Shown piece by piece: positions 49,840-60,373 of a stretch of 64,000 nt of DNA; the stretch's first letter is position 1; each line of letters opens with the position of its first letter. The notes under the pieces are model-generated. The model did not search any database, had not been told where the DNA came from, and saw only the letters and a list, made by a program, of their open reading frames with translations. A program made the position numbers and the translations under genes. Source of the stretch: Cocos nucifera (Eukaryota; Streptophyta; Magnoliopsida; Arecales; Arecaceae); contig QRFJ01000778.1 of the NCBI GenBank assembly GCA_006176705.1, positions 124,001-188,000 on the forward strand, in the 5' to 3' direction.

Positions 49840-51621
49840 ATGCGTGATGGGCAGTCAGTCCAAGATCACTGTCTGATGATGATCAAGGACATGGAAGAGC
49901 TTGAGAAGCTCGGTGTGAAGTTAGACTTGGATCTGCAGAACGATATTATTCTGCAATCCTTGACTGATGCATATGGGCAATTCATCATGAATTACCACAT
50001 GCATAAACTTCAAAATTTCTTGGCCGAATTAATGAATATGCTGGTCACCGCTGAGCTTTCTATGAAAGGTTCTAAAGGCTCAGTTCTTGCTATGGAATGG
50101 ACTTCTTCCAAAAGAAAGTCTTATGGAAAGAAAAAGAAGTCTGTGAAAAAGCAGAAGGTGGAAGGAGCAAAGAAGAAGAAGGCAGAGCCGAAGAAAAAGG
50201 CCGATGTCAAAGGAAAGTGTTTCCATTGCAACAGCGACGGCCATTGGAAGCGGAACTGCCCTACTTACCTGGCCACCCTGAAGAACAAGAAGGAAGGTCC
50301 TTCTGGAGGTATGCTCGTTATTGAGTCTAACCTTACGGTTTCTTCTGCATCCAGTTGGGTGCTTGACTCTGGTTCTAGTGCTCATCTGTGCACTTCCATG
50401 CAGGGTCTTGAGGATAGCAGGAGGCTGAGGGATGGAGACATGATCCTACGCATCGGTAATGGAGCAAGAGTTGCTGCAGTAGCCGTGGAAACATACCCTC
50501 TTCGATTACCATCTGGTTTAGACTTAGTTTTGAAAGACTGTTATTATGTGCCTGCAGCTAGCAGGAATTTGATTTCTGTTTCATGCTTAGCACAAGAAGG
50601 CTATGTGATTACCTTCTTTAAGGACCATTGTAACATTCTTTATGAAAGAAATAAAATTGCAAATGGTTTCCTTATTAATGGTCTTTATCAGCTACATATT
50701 GATGTACCTATTCTAACTATCGAGCAAAACGTGAATGCCAAACGACCTAGGGATAGTCCAAACGATAGATATCTATGGCACCTGAGATTAGGTCATATAG
50801 CAGAAGATAGGATCAACAAATTGGAGAAAAATGGGCTATTGAGTCCATTGACTTTTGAGTCATATCCAACTTGTGAATCTTGTCTTCAAGGCAAAATGAC
50901 TAAACTCCCTTTTGTTGGACATGGGGAGAGGGCCACAGATCTCCTTGCCCTAGTACATACTGATGTGTGCGGCCCATTTGATGTGCCGGCTAGAGGCAAT
51001 TTTGTCTACTTCATTACCTTTACCGATGATCTGTCTAGGTATGGGTATGTGTATCTTATGAGACACAAGTCTGAAGCTTTTGAAAAGTTCAAAGAATTCA
51101 GACATGAAGTAGAAAAACAAACTGAAAAACCCATTAAGGTTCTTCGATCAGATCGAGGAGGTGAATACCTTAGCCGAGAATTCCTAGACTATCTCAAGGA
51201 TAAATGGCATAGTCTCTCAATGGACTCCACCAGGAACACCTCAACTCAACGGGGTTTTCAGAATGGAGAAATCGGACTCTATTGGATATGGTTCCGATCC
51301 ATGATGAGCTTCACAGACCTCCCTGATTTTCTTTGGGGACATTCATTGTTAACTTCAATTTATCTACTGAATAGGGTTCCCTCTAAAACCGTTCCTACCA
51401 CACCGTATGAGATATGGCACGGTAAGAAACCAAGTCTGAGTCATCTCAGAATTTGGGGTTGTCCGGCTCATGTCAAAAGACAACAAGCGGACAAGTTAGA
51501 GTTTAGGTCCTTTAGAGCTCGATTCATAGGATATCCTAAAGAGTCATTAGGATACTATTTCTACATTCCAGAAGACCACAATGTGATTGTGAGTCGACAT
51601 GCCATCTTTCTTGAAAAATAG
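49840..51621 (+). pseudogene. gag end, protease and integrase of element P (593-residue open stretch)
   Basis: Residues 1-125 are gag, lysine-rich near 90-125. A zinc knuckle CFHCNSDGHWKRNC is at 127-140. The protease active site WVLDSGSSAHLC has its catalytic Asp at 176. The integrase zinc finger uses H314, H319, C345 and C348. The core carries D375 (HTDVCGP) and D438 (RSDRGGEY). Residues about 454-486 are out of frame because three single bases were gained (near 51201, 51255-51258 and 51292); this removes the catalytic Glu although the frame stays open. The stretch ends FLEK then TAG at 51619, a stop also present in M. Downstream RT continues in the same frame. Confidence 0.85.
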
Positions 51622-52439
51622 TTTATTCAAGATAGCGGCATTGGAAAGCAGATTAAGCTTGATGAGAAAGTCTCACAAGTACAACGAGCTAAGGACCAAT
51701 TGGAACCAAATCAGGTTGAGCCAATAAGAACACTACCTCCTCCACCTCGTAGATCGAAAAGAGTTTCCCATCCCCCTGAAAGATACTTAGGTATTATTTC
51801 AGAGGAAGTAGAGAAAATGTTCCTCGTAGGTAATGGTGCTCATGGTGATGATCCCAAAACCTACAACGAGGCGATATCAGATATCGACTCCGAGAAATGG
51901 CTAGAGGCAATGCAGTCAGAAATTGACTCGATGCACTCAAACCAAGTCTGGACCTTGGTAGATCCACCAGAAGGTATAGTACCTATTGGGTGTAAATGGA
52001 TCTTCAAGAGAAAGATTGGTGCAGATGGGAAAATGTGGAGACATTCAAGGCTAGACTAGTGGCAAAAGGTTATAGTCAACGTGAAGGCATTGACTATCAG
52101 GATACCTTTTTCCCCAGTGGCTATGCTAAAATCCATCCGCACATTGCTTGCCGTTGCAGCCTATTTCGATTATGAAATATGGCAAATGGATGTGAAAATG
52201 GCATTCTTAAATGGATATCTTGAGGAAGATATCTATATGGAACAGCCGCTAGGTTTCACATCCAGTGATACTGATCACAAGGTTTGCAAGCTGCAAAGGT
52301 CCATATATGGACTTAAGCAAGCATCTCGGAGCTGGAACACTCATTTCAATGATGTGATCAAAAATTTGGTTTCATCAAAAATGAAGAGGAACCATGTGTT
52401 TTCAAAAAGGTCAGTGGGAGCGCTGTTGTCTTCCTCGTA
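51622..52439 (+). pseudogene. RT of element P, N-terminal part
   Basis: After the TAG the frame reads a linker with PPPPRRSKRVSHPPERYLG, then DSEKWLEAMQSEIDSM and [14 protein letters not shown]. Two extra bases at about 52030-52033 and one at about 52107-52111 take a short segment out of frame. MDVKMAFLNGYLEEDIYMEQ, with a catalytic Asp, and LQRSIYGLKQASRSW follow to about 52360, where a missing base ends the frame. Confidence 0.8.
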
Positions 52440-53423
52440 TTGTACGTGGATGACATCCTCCTTATTGGAAATGATATTCCCATGATGACAACAGTCAAAT
52501 TATGGTTGTCCAAGGAATTCTCCATGAAAGACCTAGGTGAAGCATCCTTTATTCTAGGAATTAAGGTCTATAGGGATAGACCGAATAGGATGCTAGGACT
52601 TTCACAGAAGATGTACATAGAGAAAGTACTAAAGAGGTTTAGTATGGAAAACTCTAAGAGGGGATTAATACCCTTCAGACATGGTATTCATCTTTCCAAG
52701 AAGATGTGCCCTAGCACACCTGAGGAAATAGAATGCATGAGCAAGATCCCTTATGCTTCTGCAATAGGGAGCCTCATGTATGCCATGCTATGTACACGAC
52801 CTGATATAGCCCATGCTGTGAGTGTCACAAGCAGATATCAGTCAAATCCAGGTGAAGAACACTGGACTTCTGTGAAATGTATCCTTAAGTACTTAAGAAG
52901 AACTAAGGATATGATGTTGGTCTTTGGTAATGGAGAACTCCAAGTCCAGGGATACACAGACTCGGATTTCATGTCCGATATAGATGATCGAAAGTCGACA
53001 TCTGGGAGTCTGTTTGTGTGCAATGGTGGTGCTGTCAGCTGGAAGAGTTTCAAGCAAACTATGATAGCAGATTCCACCATGGAAGCAGAATATATCGCTG
53101 CATCAGAGGCTGCGAAGGAAGCATTCTGGTACAAGAAGTTTGCTGCAGAAATTGGAGTAATGCCATCAGATGCCATTCCTCTGTACTGCGACAACAATGG
53201 CGCCATAGCCCTTGCTAAGGAGCCAAGGTCTCACCAAAAATCCAAGCACATTGAGCGACGATACCACCTCATCCGCGATTACCTCGAGAAGGGTTATGTC
53301 GAGGTCAAGAGAGTCAACTCCACAGATAATGTGGCAGACCCACTTACAAAGCCATTGGGCCAGCAGAAGATCGAAGCCCACCTTGAGAAGATGGGACTTA
53401 GACTTGTAGCCAATTGGCTTTAG
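52440..53423 (+). pseudogene. RT C-terminal part and RNase H of element P
   Basis: An uninterrupted 327-residue reading that starts at the YVDD box (52443-52454). It continues with LGEASFILGIKVYRDR, PYASAIGSLMYAMLCTRPDI and the copia RNase H: GYTDSDFMSDIDDRKST, STMEAEYIAASEAAKEAF, YCDNNGAIALAKEP and the final HQKSKHIERRYHLIRDY, then VANWL and a stop at 53421-53423. The first codon is ttg within the RT frame, not a real start. All RNase H acidic positions I can align are present. Confidence 0.85.
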
Positions 53424-53437
53424 GACAAGTGGGAGAT
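53424..53437 (+). promoter_or_regulatory. polypurine tract of element P
   Basis: gacaagtgggagat directly after the RNase H stop and directly before TGTTAG at 53438. Confidence 0.9.
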
Positions 53438-55712
53438 TGTTAGATATATGTGCCCTAGAAGCCAGAATTGGCTGACACTTGTAATACACTTCTAGGGGCA
53501 AAATTATAATTTTGACTAATATCAATAAAATGGGTTATTTTCTATCACATATGTGTATTTAGTGTCTGTGATACATCCTTTGAGTTAATGGTAATGATAA
53601 TTCATATTTTCAAGAGTTGAAAATTTAAGACATGAATAATCATTATTAACTCATAAAATGCTCCCGACCATAGGATCATCACGAGGATGGTGATTGATCC
53701 GGAAGGTTGGTGTACAATCGCTTCTCTTTAGTAGATGAGTCTTGAGTCTATGGTGTGGAGACACCAAAGCGAGAGTATAGATACTCGTTAGAGAACGAGG
53801 GCACTGAGCGTGACCACCTCGAGTAGTCATTAGGAAGTCTACCTTCTCGTCAATGACTGACTCGATGCTGCAGTAGTGTGTCTGGTTCTTTGACCTGAGG
53901 TGCATCGGCAGTTCACCTTGAGGGTGTTATAGTTTGACTACACCATTACTCGATCTTCCTAGCCATATGGAAATCCTGAGGTGTATGTTGGCTATAGCAT
54001 GTTCATTGTAGGAACTGGATTGCATCAAGATGGAATCTATCTACCTCGGTGGTAGAGGAGCAGCCCTATGATGATCATGAGAATCAAGTCCAAAAGCCCA
54101 TGGCCATGGTAGAGTGAAATAATAGAAAGAGTTTCTATTTAGCTTTTCACATTGGACTTGAAATCGAATGATTACATCATATGATAGAGACTAGGGTTTG
54201 ACGAGTTCACCTTAACCCTAATCTGATCGGGGCTCAAGATAGAAGAACTTAATCACACAGGTAGCTGCACCAAGAGGTTCGCATTCAGCTCTGATGGGTT
54301 GCCACCATATACTGCTAGGTGTCACTGGTGGATTTTGGGAGCAATTAGAATGATTTAGATGATCGATCATTCTAGCTGTTCGAATCAGAAGAGTTCTGAT
54401 CCATCGAAAGGAGTTTCGATGATGTCGATGATAGAGATCATGACATATCCCATTACCATACAGAACTGAACCTAACTGGGTCACACAAATAAGGGTTTGA
54501 ATCTGGTGATCATCAATTGAACTGATCTAGTTCAATTGATCTGAATGAGATTCAATTAGGTTCAAGAAAATCGTGCTAGCACTCGATTGAACCTAACGTT
54601 CTTCTTTTACTATCATAAATAAGTTGTCCTGACTGAGCCAAAGGAAGTTTGTGCTCATTTAGAGGCCTTCACTTTATCTGACTGGAGCTTGTCCAAGTCA
54701 AAAAAGGTTGTCTTATTTTGTAAGACATTACCCACCATTTTTGGTCACCTGCCATTTCTCATCCTTTGACTTTGGTCAAAAGTTGACCTTTGACTGGTCA
54801 AATGTTGACCATTGACACTTTGACTTTTGTCCATGTGTCATGCACCTATTGGAGAGCTGGTGGGGGCCTGTCCCCTACTAGAACCTGGCAAGGAGGAGGG
54901 CGCACGCCACCCTTGGCATGTGCCCAAGCTGGAGGCGCCTAGGAGTCCCTGTTGGATAGGGACTCCATCTCCTTTTTGGATTCCAATTAGAGTTCTCCTA
55001 AGAACCAACTTTGACTGGTCTTAGGCACCCTCTAAGGAGGAATCCAAGGGACTCTATTCCCACCAATCAGATTTAGATCTGATTTCACAAAGGATTGTGA
55101 TTGGTTGGGAAGAAGAGGAGTTGGATCACGCTTAGTCTATAAATAAGACCCTGTGCCCAACTCAAAGAGCATAACAATTCTCCATGCCCCAAGGCTGCTT
55201 CTCCTCTCCTCCTCCATGCCAAACCCACCTTCTCCCTCTCCTCTCCACATCCAAAAGGAGTTTTGGACCTTGGTTGGTGCGATCCAGATGAGAGAAAGGC
55301 GACTGAAAGCTAGAAGGCTGCGCTGCTGCAAAGGACAACTGCTGATCTTCAAAAGGAGTTTTGAAGGTCCTCCAGATGAGATCCAGATCTAATTTTTGGA
55401 GACATGATAGAGATGAAGAGGATCTCCAGATCTAGCCTGAGTGGATACCAGTAGAGGCCAGGCACTTGCATGGCTAGATCTAGAATCTTCCGCTGCTTAC
55501 AGGATCATCAACGGGTAATAGGATTACCCACTTCAAGATAAATTAAATTTGATTTAATTTATCTAAATTTATTTTAATTTTTAAAATAATAATAATCAGA
55601 TCTAAAGCATTTCAGATCTGATATGGATCCAAGAGTAAAAATTTTTAAAATATATCTCTTGATCTGATCAGATCTGAACGAATCTGGACCGAAAAATCAG
55701 GATTTTCCTTCA
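53438..55712 (+). repeat. 3' LTR of element P
   Basis: 2275 bp matching 45325-47598 along its whole length. TATAAATA is at 55138-55145 and the palindrome gtgctagcac at 54573-54582. The right duplication atacc follows. Confidence 0.95.
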
Positions 55713-56036
55713 ATACCAATGTCTTCATACTCTTTGATTAAGAGGACAACCAGCCTATATGGCATACAATAATCTATGCTCGATAAATATTGTCATCCTA
55801 ATTAACAGCATATCATTTGATCGTAAATACTTTAAGGACTAATCGATAAATTCTCTCTTTATTGAAACTAGATAGTTCTAAGAGCTTCATCACAACAAAG
55901 AAGTTTATTAGAAGATATAAATTTTATGATGAAAATGTCAAAATATTTATTTTATTCATTAATAAATCAATTATAATTACAAAGTAACACAACCATCAAT
56001 TGGCTGATAATTAGCTTTGGGATATATTTTTTAATA
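55713..56036 (-). repeat. 5' LTR of element L, segment 4 of 4, with the LTR start
   Basis: Continues L's LTR after element P and matches 20975-21301. The terminus reads ttttttaata where the other LTR has ttttccaaca. The duplication gatct follows at 56037. Confidence 0.8.
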
Positions 56037-57100
56037 GATCTAATTTAAATTAATTAACCAATTGGTGTCTAAGATAAGTCTTATAACTTTGATCGGTGGT
56101 CTTTAATTGAGTTCTACTCACACTGATTTGGTCTTTTACGAATTAATGGTACATCCCTCCCACCAATCTTACTTATCTAGCCTTCGTGGTGAAGTTATAT
56201 TTTTGATCAGATCACTTGATAATTTGAGCTGACCCATATCAGCCAGGTAAATCAATGTGACTAATTTAAATGCTCCTAGACTAGCCTATCTAAGGTCTCC
56301 CTTAATCTAACTTGGTGAGGTTAGTGGGAAGATCATGATTAGCTAGTTAATCTTCTTCTCTCCTCTCTTAAACTAGTTAACCAAAACCTCTAAAATTATT
56401 AGGTCCTTCAAATGAAATAGTTATGGTGATAATTAGATCATAGCCTCCCACTAAGGTGAATGGTAATATGTTCAATAGTCTAAGTGGATATTGGAGACAC
56501 CTTATGCCTGGTGTTCATCGAGATATTAGAATTATCATTCATCATATAATGATTAGGTTGCACTCTTTGAATAGTGATTAAGTTAGCCAGAGCTTTCCTC
56601 GAGCTTGGTCATCATTTGTTTGATGCACCGAACTCAATTATGTTAATGATTGGACCTAACCAGGACTTTCAGTGGAGGCACTAGCCTCCTAAAAAGATAC
56701 CTAGGGCACCATCTAATACTAAAAATTATTTGAAGAAATAATTGGTTAAGAATCTATCCATAGATGCATATGGGTTAGCTAGAGTTTTTCTCGAACCCAT
56801 ATGCAGTCTATGTGGATTCTAGTACCTACTAAGAAATTAGGATAATTCCTCAAATTGAAGATAGAGGCTATCAATTAGTATGAAACAGTGAGAGAACCTT
56901 TTGATTAATGTCCAAATCTTAAGACTTAATAAATCATTTATTAATTAGATTTTTGGTTCCCCTTTGTGCAATTAAGGCCAAATCTTAGTTGCTCCATGCA
57001 TTGTTAGTAGTGACATACTTATGGGACCCAACTACAATAATATGTGTTGAAAGTTGAACATTGTTCAAAAGCATGAAGAGGTTCATGCTGGGGCTTCTAG
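56037..57100 (+). other. leader of element H, second part, with a gag deletion
   Basis: Resumes H after element L. ggtgtctaagataagt at 56064-56079 is the decayed version of the leader donor motif seen in M, P and L (GT changed to AT). The leader runs into zinc-knuckle sequence within about 150 bases of 56980, so most of the gag N-terminal half is deleted. No long ORF. Confidence 0.6.
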
Positions 57101-57129
57101 GTCGGGTCTAAATAAAAGATCCAAGACTA

Positions 57130-57260
57130 ACCTAAATCTAGTAGAGTGTTTCTACTGTAAGAAGCAGGCGCACTAGAAGAGGAACTGTCCTTAATACTTG
57201 CCTTTGATGACCCCAATAAGCTGAATAGAAGAAAAGAGTAAGGAGTTGCTGATCAAGGAT
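57130..57260 (+). pseudogene. gag zinc-knuckle remnant of element H
   Basis: The frame reads VECFYCKKQAH, a stop, then KRNCP: a CX2CX4HX4C knuckle with one stop in it. This is the only clear gag part left in H. Confidence 0.6.
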
Positions 57261-57299
57261 GTTATATGACAACACCTTGTAATCTCTCTATTTGTGATA

Positions 57300-58580
57300 C
57301 TACTACTAGGGTATTAGATATTGAAAGTTCAGTCTATATTTGCAATTCGTTGTAAGGATTCAAGTTAGTAAAAAATTTGAGAATAACAAGTGATTTCTGA
57401 ATGTTGAAAATGGAAGATCTATTTTAGTTCTAGCTTTAAAAATAGTTCAACTTATCTTCAATTATAATATCATTTTCTCAGATGATTGTCATTACTGTCC
57501 CTCTTTTTTGATGAATACAATCTCTGTTGGCCTTTTGGCCAAACTGATTATCATTTGTCAATAAAGAAAGATTATTATGATATCATTATGAATAATATTA
57601 CAATAATGCATGGATAGTAAAGAAATAGCATTTACATTTTGTCAAAGCCTGTGAGTATAATGTATCACAACTAATGAATGTCCTAGATTAGATAATATTA
57701 CAAATGCCTACTTTTGGCATTGCAGGCTTGGTGATATTAACAAGAACATGATAAATTGGTTAGCCAAAGAGGTAATCCTCGATGCCAATGACTGTGAATC
57801 ATTATTGACCTGTGAATCCTGTCTTCTAGAAAAGATGACAAAATGACCTTTTACTAGAAAGGGTAAAAGAGCCAGTGAAGTTCTAAGTCTCATACATGGT
57901 GATGTATGTGGACTTATGAATACTATTAGTAGAGATGGATATCACTATTTCATTATATTTACTAATGATCTATCTAGGTATGGGCATATCTATTTTATGA
58001 AATATATGTCTAAATTGTTTGAAATATTCAAATGATTCTATAATGAAGCAGAAAAATAAACTAAAAAAGAATTAAAATTTTTTGATCAGATCAAGGAGGT
58101 GAATACCTATCTAGTGAGTTTTTGATATATCTAGGAGAGAATAGGATTCTCTTATAGTAGACTTTTCTAAGGACACCACAACATAATGGTGAATCAGAAA
58201 TGAGGAACCAAACTTTGTTGGACATGGTTCGATTCATAATGGGGTTTGCTAGTCTACCTATTTCATTTTAGCATTATGGTCTTGAGACTGCATGTTTTAT
58301 ATTGAACAATGTTTCGAGTAAATCTATTACAAAGACTCCATATAAGATATGGACTAGGTGTAGGCCTATACTCTCTCACCTTTGAGTTTGGGGTTTTCCA
58401 GCCTACATCAAACATTTGCATACAGATAAACTTAGACCCTGGTCTGATAAGTATGAGTTTATAGGATAGTCTAAAAAAATTAGGGATTATTATTTCTATC
58501 ATATAAAAGAACAAAAGATGTTCATCAATAATAGGACAACCTTTTTAGAAAAAAAATATTTTTGGTAAAGAAACTATTAC
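57300..58580 (+). pseudogene. protease and integrase of element H
   Basis: The protease active site reads VLDIESSVYICNSL; Asp is kept but Gly is Glu. The integrase finger is HCRLGDINKNMI with CESCLLEKMTK (from 57725). The core start is SLIHGDVCGLMNTISRDG, followed by LSRYGHIYFMKY, a degraded second Asp block (FFDQIKEVN), SEMRNQTLLDMVRF with Glu near 58195, and the C-terminal PYKIWTRCRPILSHL block. Many stops and frameshifts. Clearly the same family as L. Confidence 0.75.
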
Positions 58581-58779
58581 CTCAAAGATCGAACTTGAGA
58601 AAGTTCGACCAGTAGAAGAATCGACATTAGTAGCTGAATTTGAACTAAATTTGATTACATCAAATTTAGAGCCTAGGTACCTACACCATTAAGGCAATCC
58701 AATAGAGTACTACATTAGTCTGACAGATACTATAGTTTTTTGGTCAAAGATGGTAATCCTATCGAACTCGATGAGAATG

Positions 58780-60360
58780 ATGAGGATCTGATCACTTACA
58801 TGAATACAATGTAGAGACCTAATTCCAAAAAATGGCTTGAGGTCATGAAATCCAAAATAGAGTCCATGAAGGTCAATAATATGTTGACATTGGTTGACCC
58901 ACCTGAAGGAATTAAATCTATTGGATGCAAATGGATTTTTAAGAGAAAAAGGGATACAGATGGAAAGGTGAAGATCTATAAATCCCATCTAGTTGTCAGA
59001 AGGTATCGTCAACGTTATGGTATTGATTATGATGAGACATTCTTTCTTATGGTAATGCTCAAATTCATTCAGATTATGTTTGTGATAGCTATCCATCTAG
59101 ACTATGAGATCTGGTAGATGGATATGAAGATAACTTTTTTAAATAGAGAGTTGACTAAAGAGGTGTATATGATACAATCTGAAAGATTCATATCCACAGA
59201 TGAGTCCAAGATGTGCAAGTTTTAAAGATCCATTTATGGATTGAAGCAAGCATCCTCGAGTTGGAACATGCATTTTGATAAGATGATCAAAATGTATAGC
59301 ATCATTGAGAATGGAGAAAAGCCCTATATTTATAAGTGGACAAATGGTCAGGTAGTTGTATTTCTTATCCTATATGTGGATGACATTCTTTTAATCGGAA
59401 TTGACGTCCTCATACTACAAGAAATAAAAGTATGGCTATCTTCTCAATTCTCCATGAAGGACTTGGATGAAGTATCCTACATCCTAGGGATGAAGATCTA
59501 TAGGAATAGTTCTAAGAAGATGCTTGGGTTATCATAGTCCATATACATAGAAACTATGCTGAAGAGGCTCAGCATGGAGAATTTCAAGAAGAGCTATCTT
59601 CCAATATGCCATGAAATTTCTCTCTAAGAAGGATTGTTTGACAACTCCTGAAGAGAAAGTGCATATGAGTAGAATCCCATATGCTTCGACAGTGGGATGT
59701 ATCATATATGCCATGACATGTATGAGATTAGATGTGGTATATTCACTAGGAGTAGTGACCAGATACAAATCTCATCCATGGGAGAACCACTGGAAGATGG
59801 TGAAAAACATCCTTAAGTATTTGAGAAATACTAAGGACCAATGGCTGATTTTTGGTAAGTCAAATTTGAAGCTCATGAAATTTATAGGCTCCAATTTTCA
59901 ATCTGACCATGATGACAGTAAGAGAGTGTTGGGTTATATCTTTATCTTAAATGATGGAGCCATCTGCTTGAAGAGTTTGAAGCAACACACACTATGGCAG
60001 ACTCAGTATACGAGGTAGAGTAAGTTACAACATTTGATGCTGCAAAGAAATCTATGTGGATGAGGAAGATTATCACCAAACTTGAAGTAACACGCTCCCT
60101 GGATGGTCCAATCCTACTCTACTATGACAGCACTAGAGCCATTGCTCAGATGAGAAAATTGTAAGCACACCAGTAAATGAAGCACATACTATGCCGATTC
60201 CACTTGATCTAGAAGATTATGGATCAAGATGACATTAACCTTTAGAAGATCGATGGAAAGGAGAATTTAGATGACCCCCTCACTAAACCCTTGGTTGTAA
60301 AGGAGTTCAACAACCATAAGTCGAAGATGGGCATTAGATACTGTATCGAGGGCTTTAAGA
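58780..60360 (+). pseudogene. RT and RNase H of element H
   Basis: RT pieces are [21 protein letters not shown] (58845-59117) and KQASSSWNMHFDKM, with the YVDD box intact at 59373-59384 (59241-59537). Then PYASTVGCIIYAMTCMRLDVV (59611-60018). RNase H appears as NDGAICLKSLKQHTLWQTQYTR and further out as YDSTRAIAQMRK and LDDPLTKPLVVKEF. At least six stops or shifts. It ends just before the polypurine tract. Confidence 0.8.
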
Positions 60361-60373
60361 CAAGTGGGAGTTA
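60358..60373 (+). promoter_or_regulatory. polypurine tract of element H
   Basis: agacaagtgggagtta, two substitutions from the tract of M and P, just before the LTR start tgaaaa at 60374. Confidence 0.75.

Larger units (their letters stand above)
45325..55712 (+). mobile_element. element P: best-preserved F1 copia retrotransposon, plus strand
   Basis: 10,388 bp with LTRs of 2274 and 2275 bp and a perfect duplication atacc (45320-45324 and 55713-55717). It has a primer site, 1.86-kb leader, gag, protease, integrase, RT, RNase H and polypurine tract in Ty1/copia order. The LTRs differ at several percent of positions by eye (about seven differences in the first 140 bases, mostly transitions), so it is not brand new. 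Frameshifts and two nonsense codons make it non-autonomous as written. Confidence 0.95.
2817..56036 (-). mobile_element. element L: F2-family copia retrotransposon, minus strand, expanded to 53 kb by nested insertions
   Basis: L's ends are tgaatg at 2817 and ttaata at 56036 (complement of a decayed TGTTGG start). They are flanked by gatcc (2812-2816) and gatct (56037-56041), a 5-bp duplication with one mismatch. Between the LTRs, reading right to left, lie a primer site (30637-30651), leader, gag, protease, integrase, RT, RNase H and polypurine tract (21302-21320). Removing the guests AB, C, T, M, S and P leaves about 10.8 kb with two LTRs of about 2.5 kb. The coding sequence is heavily mutated, so L cannot be autonomous. 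Confidence 0.85.

Noticed and set aside
50080..50385. 101-residue minus-strand ORF
   Set aside because: Shadow of the gag zinc-knuckle and protease coding sequence of P on the plus strand.
45325..55712. P as an intact, autonomous retrotransposon
   Set aside because: Gag frameshifts, a shared TAG before RT, loss of the integrase Glu and RT frameshifts rule this out for the sequence as written.
31639..55712. A single 24-kb element with four LTRs
   Set aside because: M and P are on opposite strands, and each has its own primer site, polypurine tract and 5-bp target duplication.
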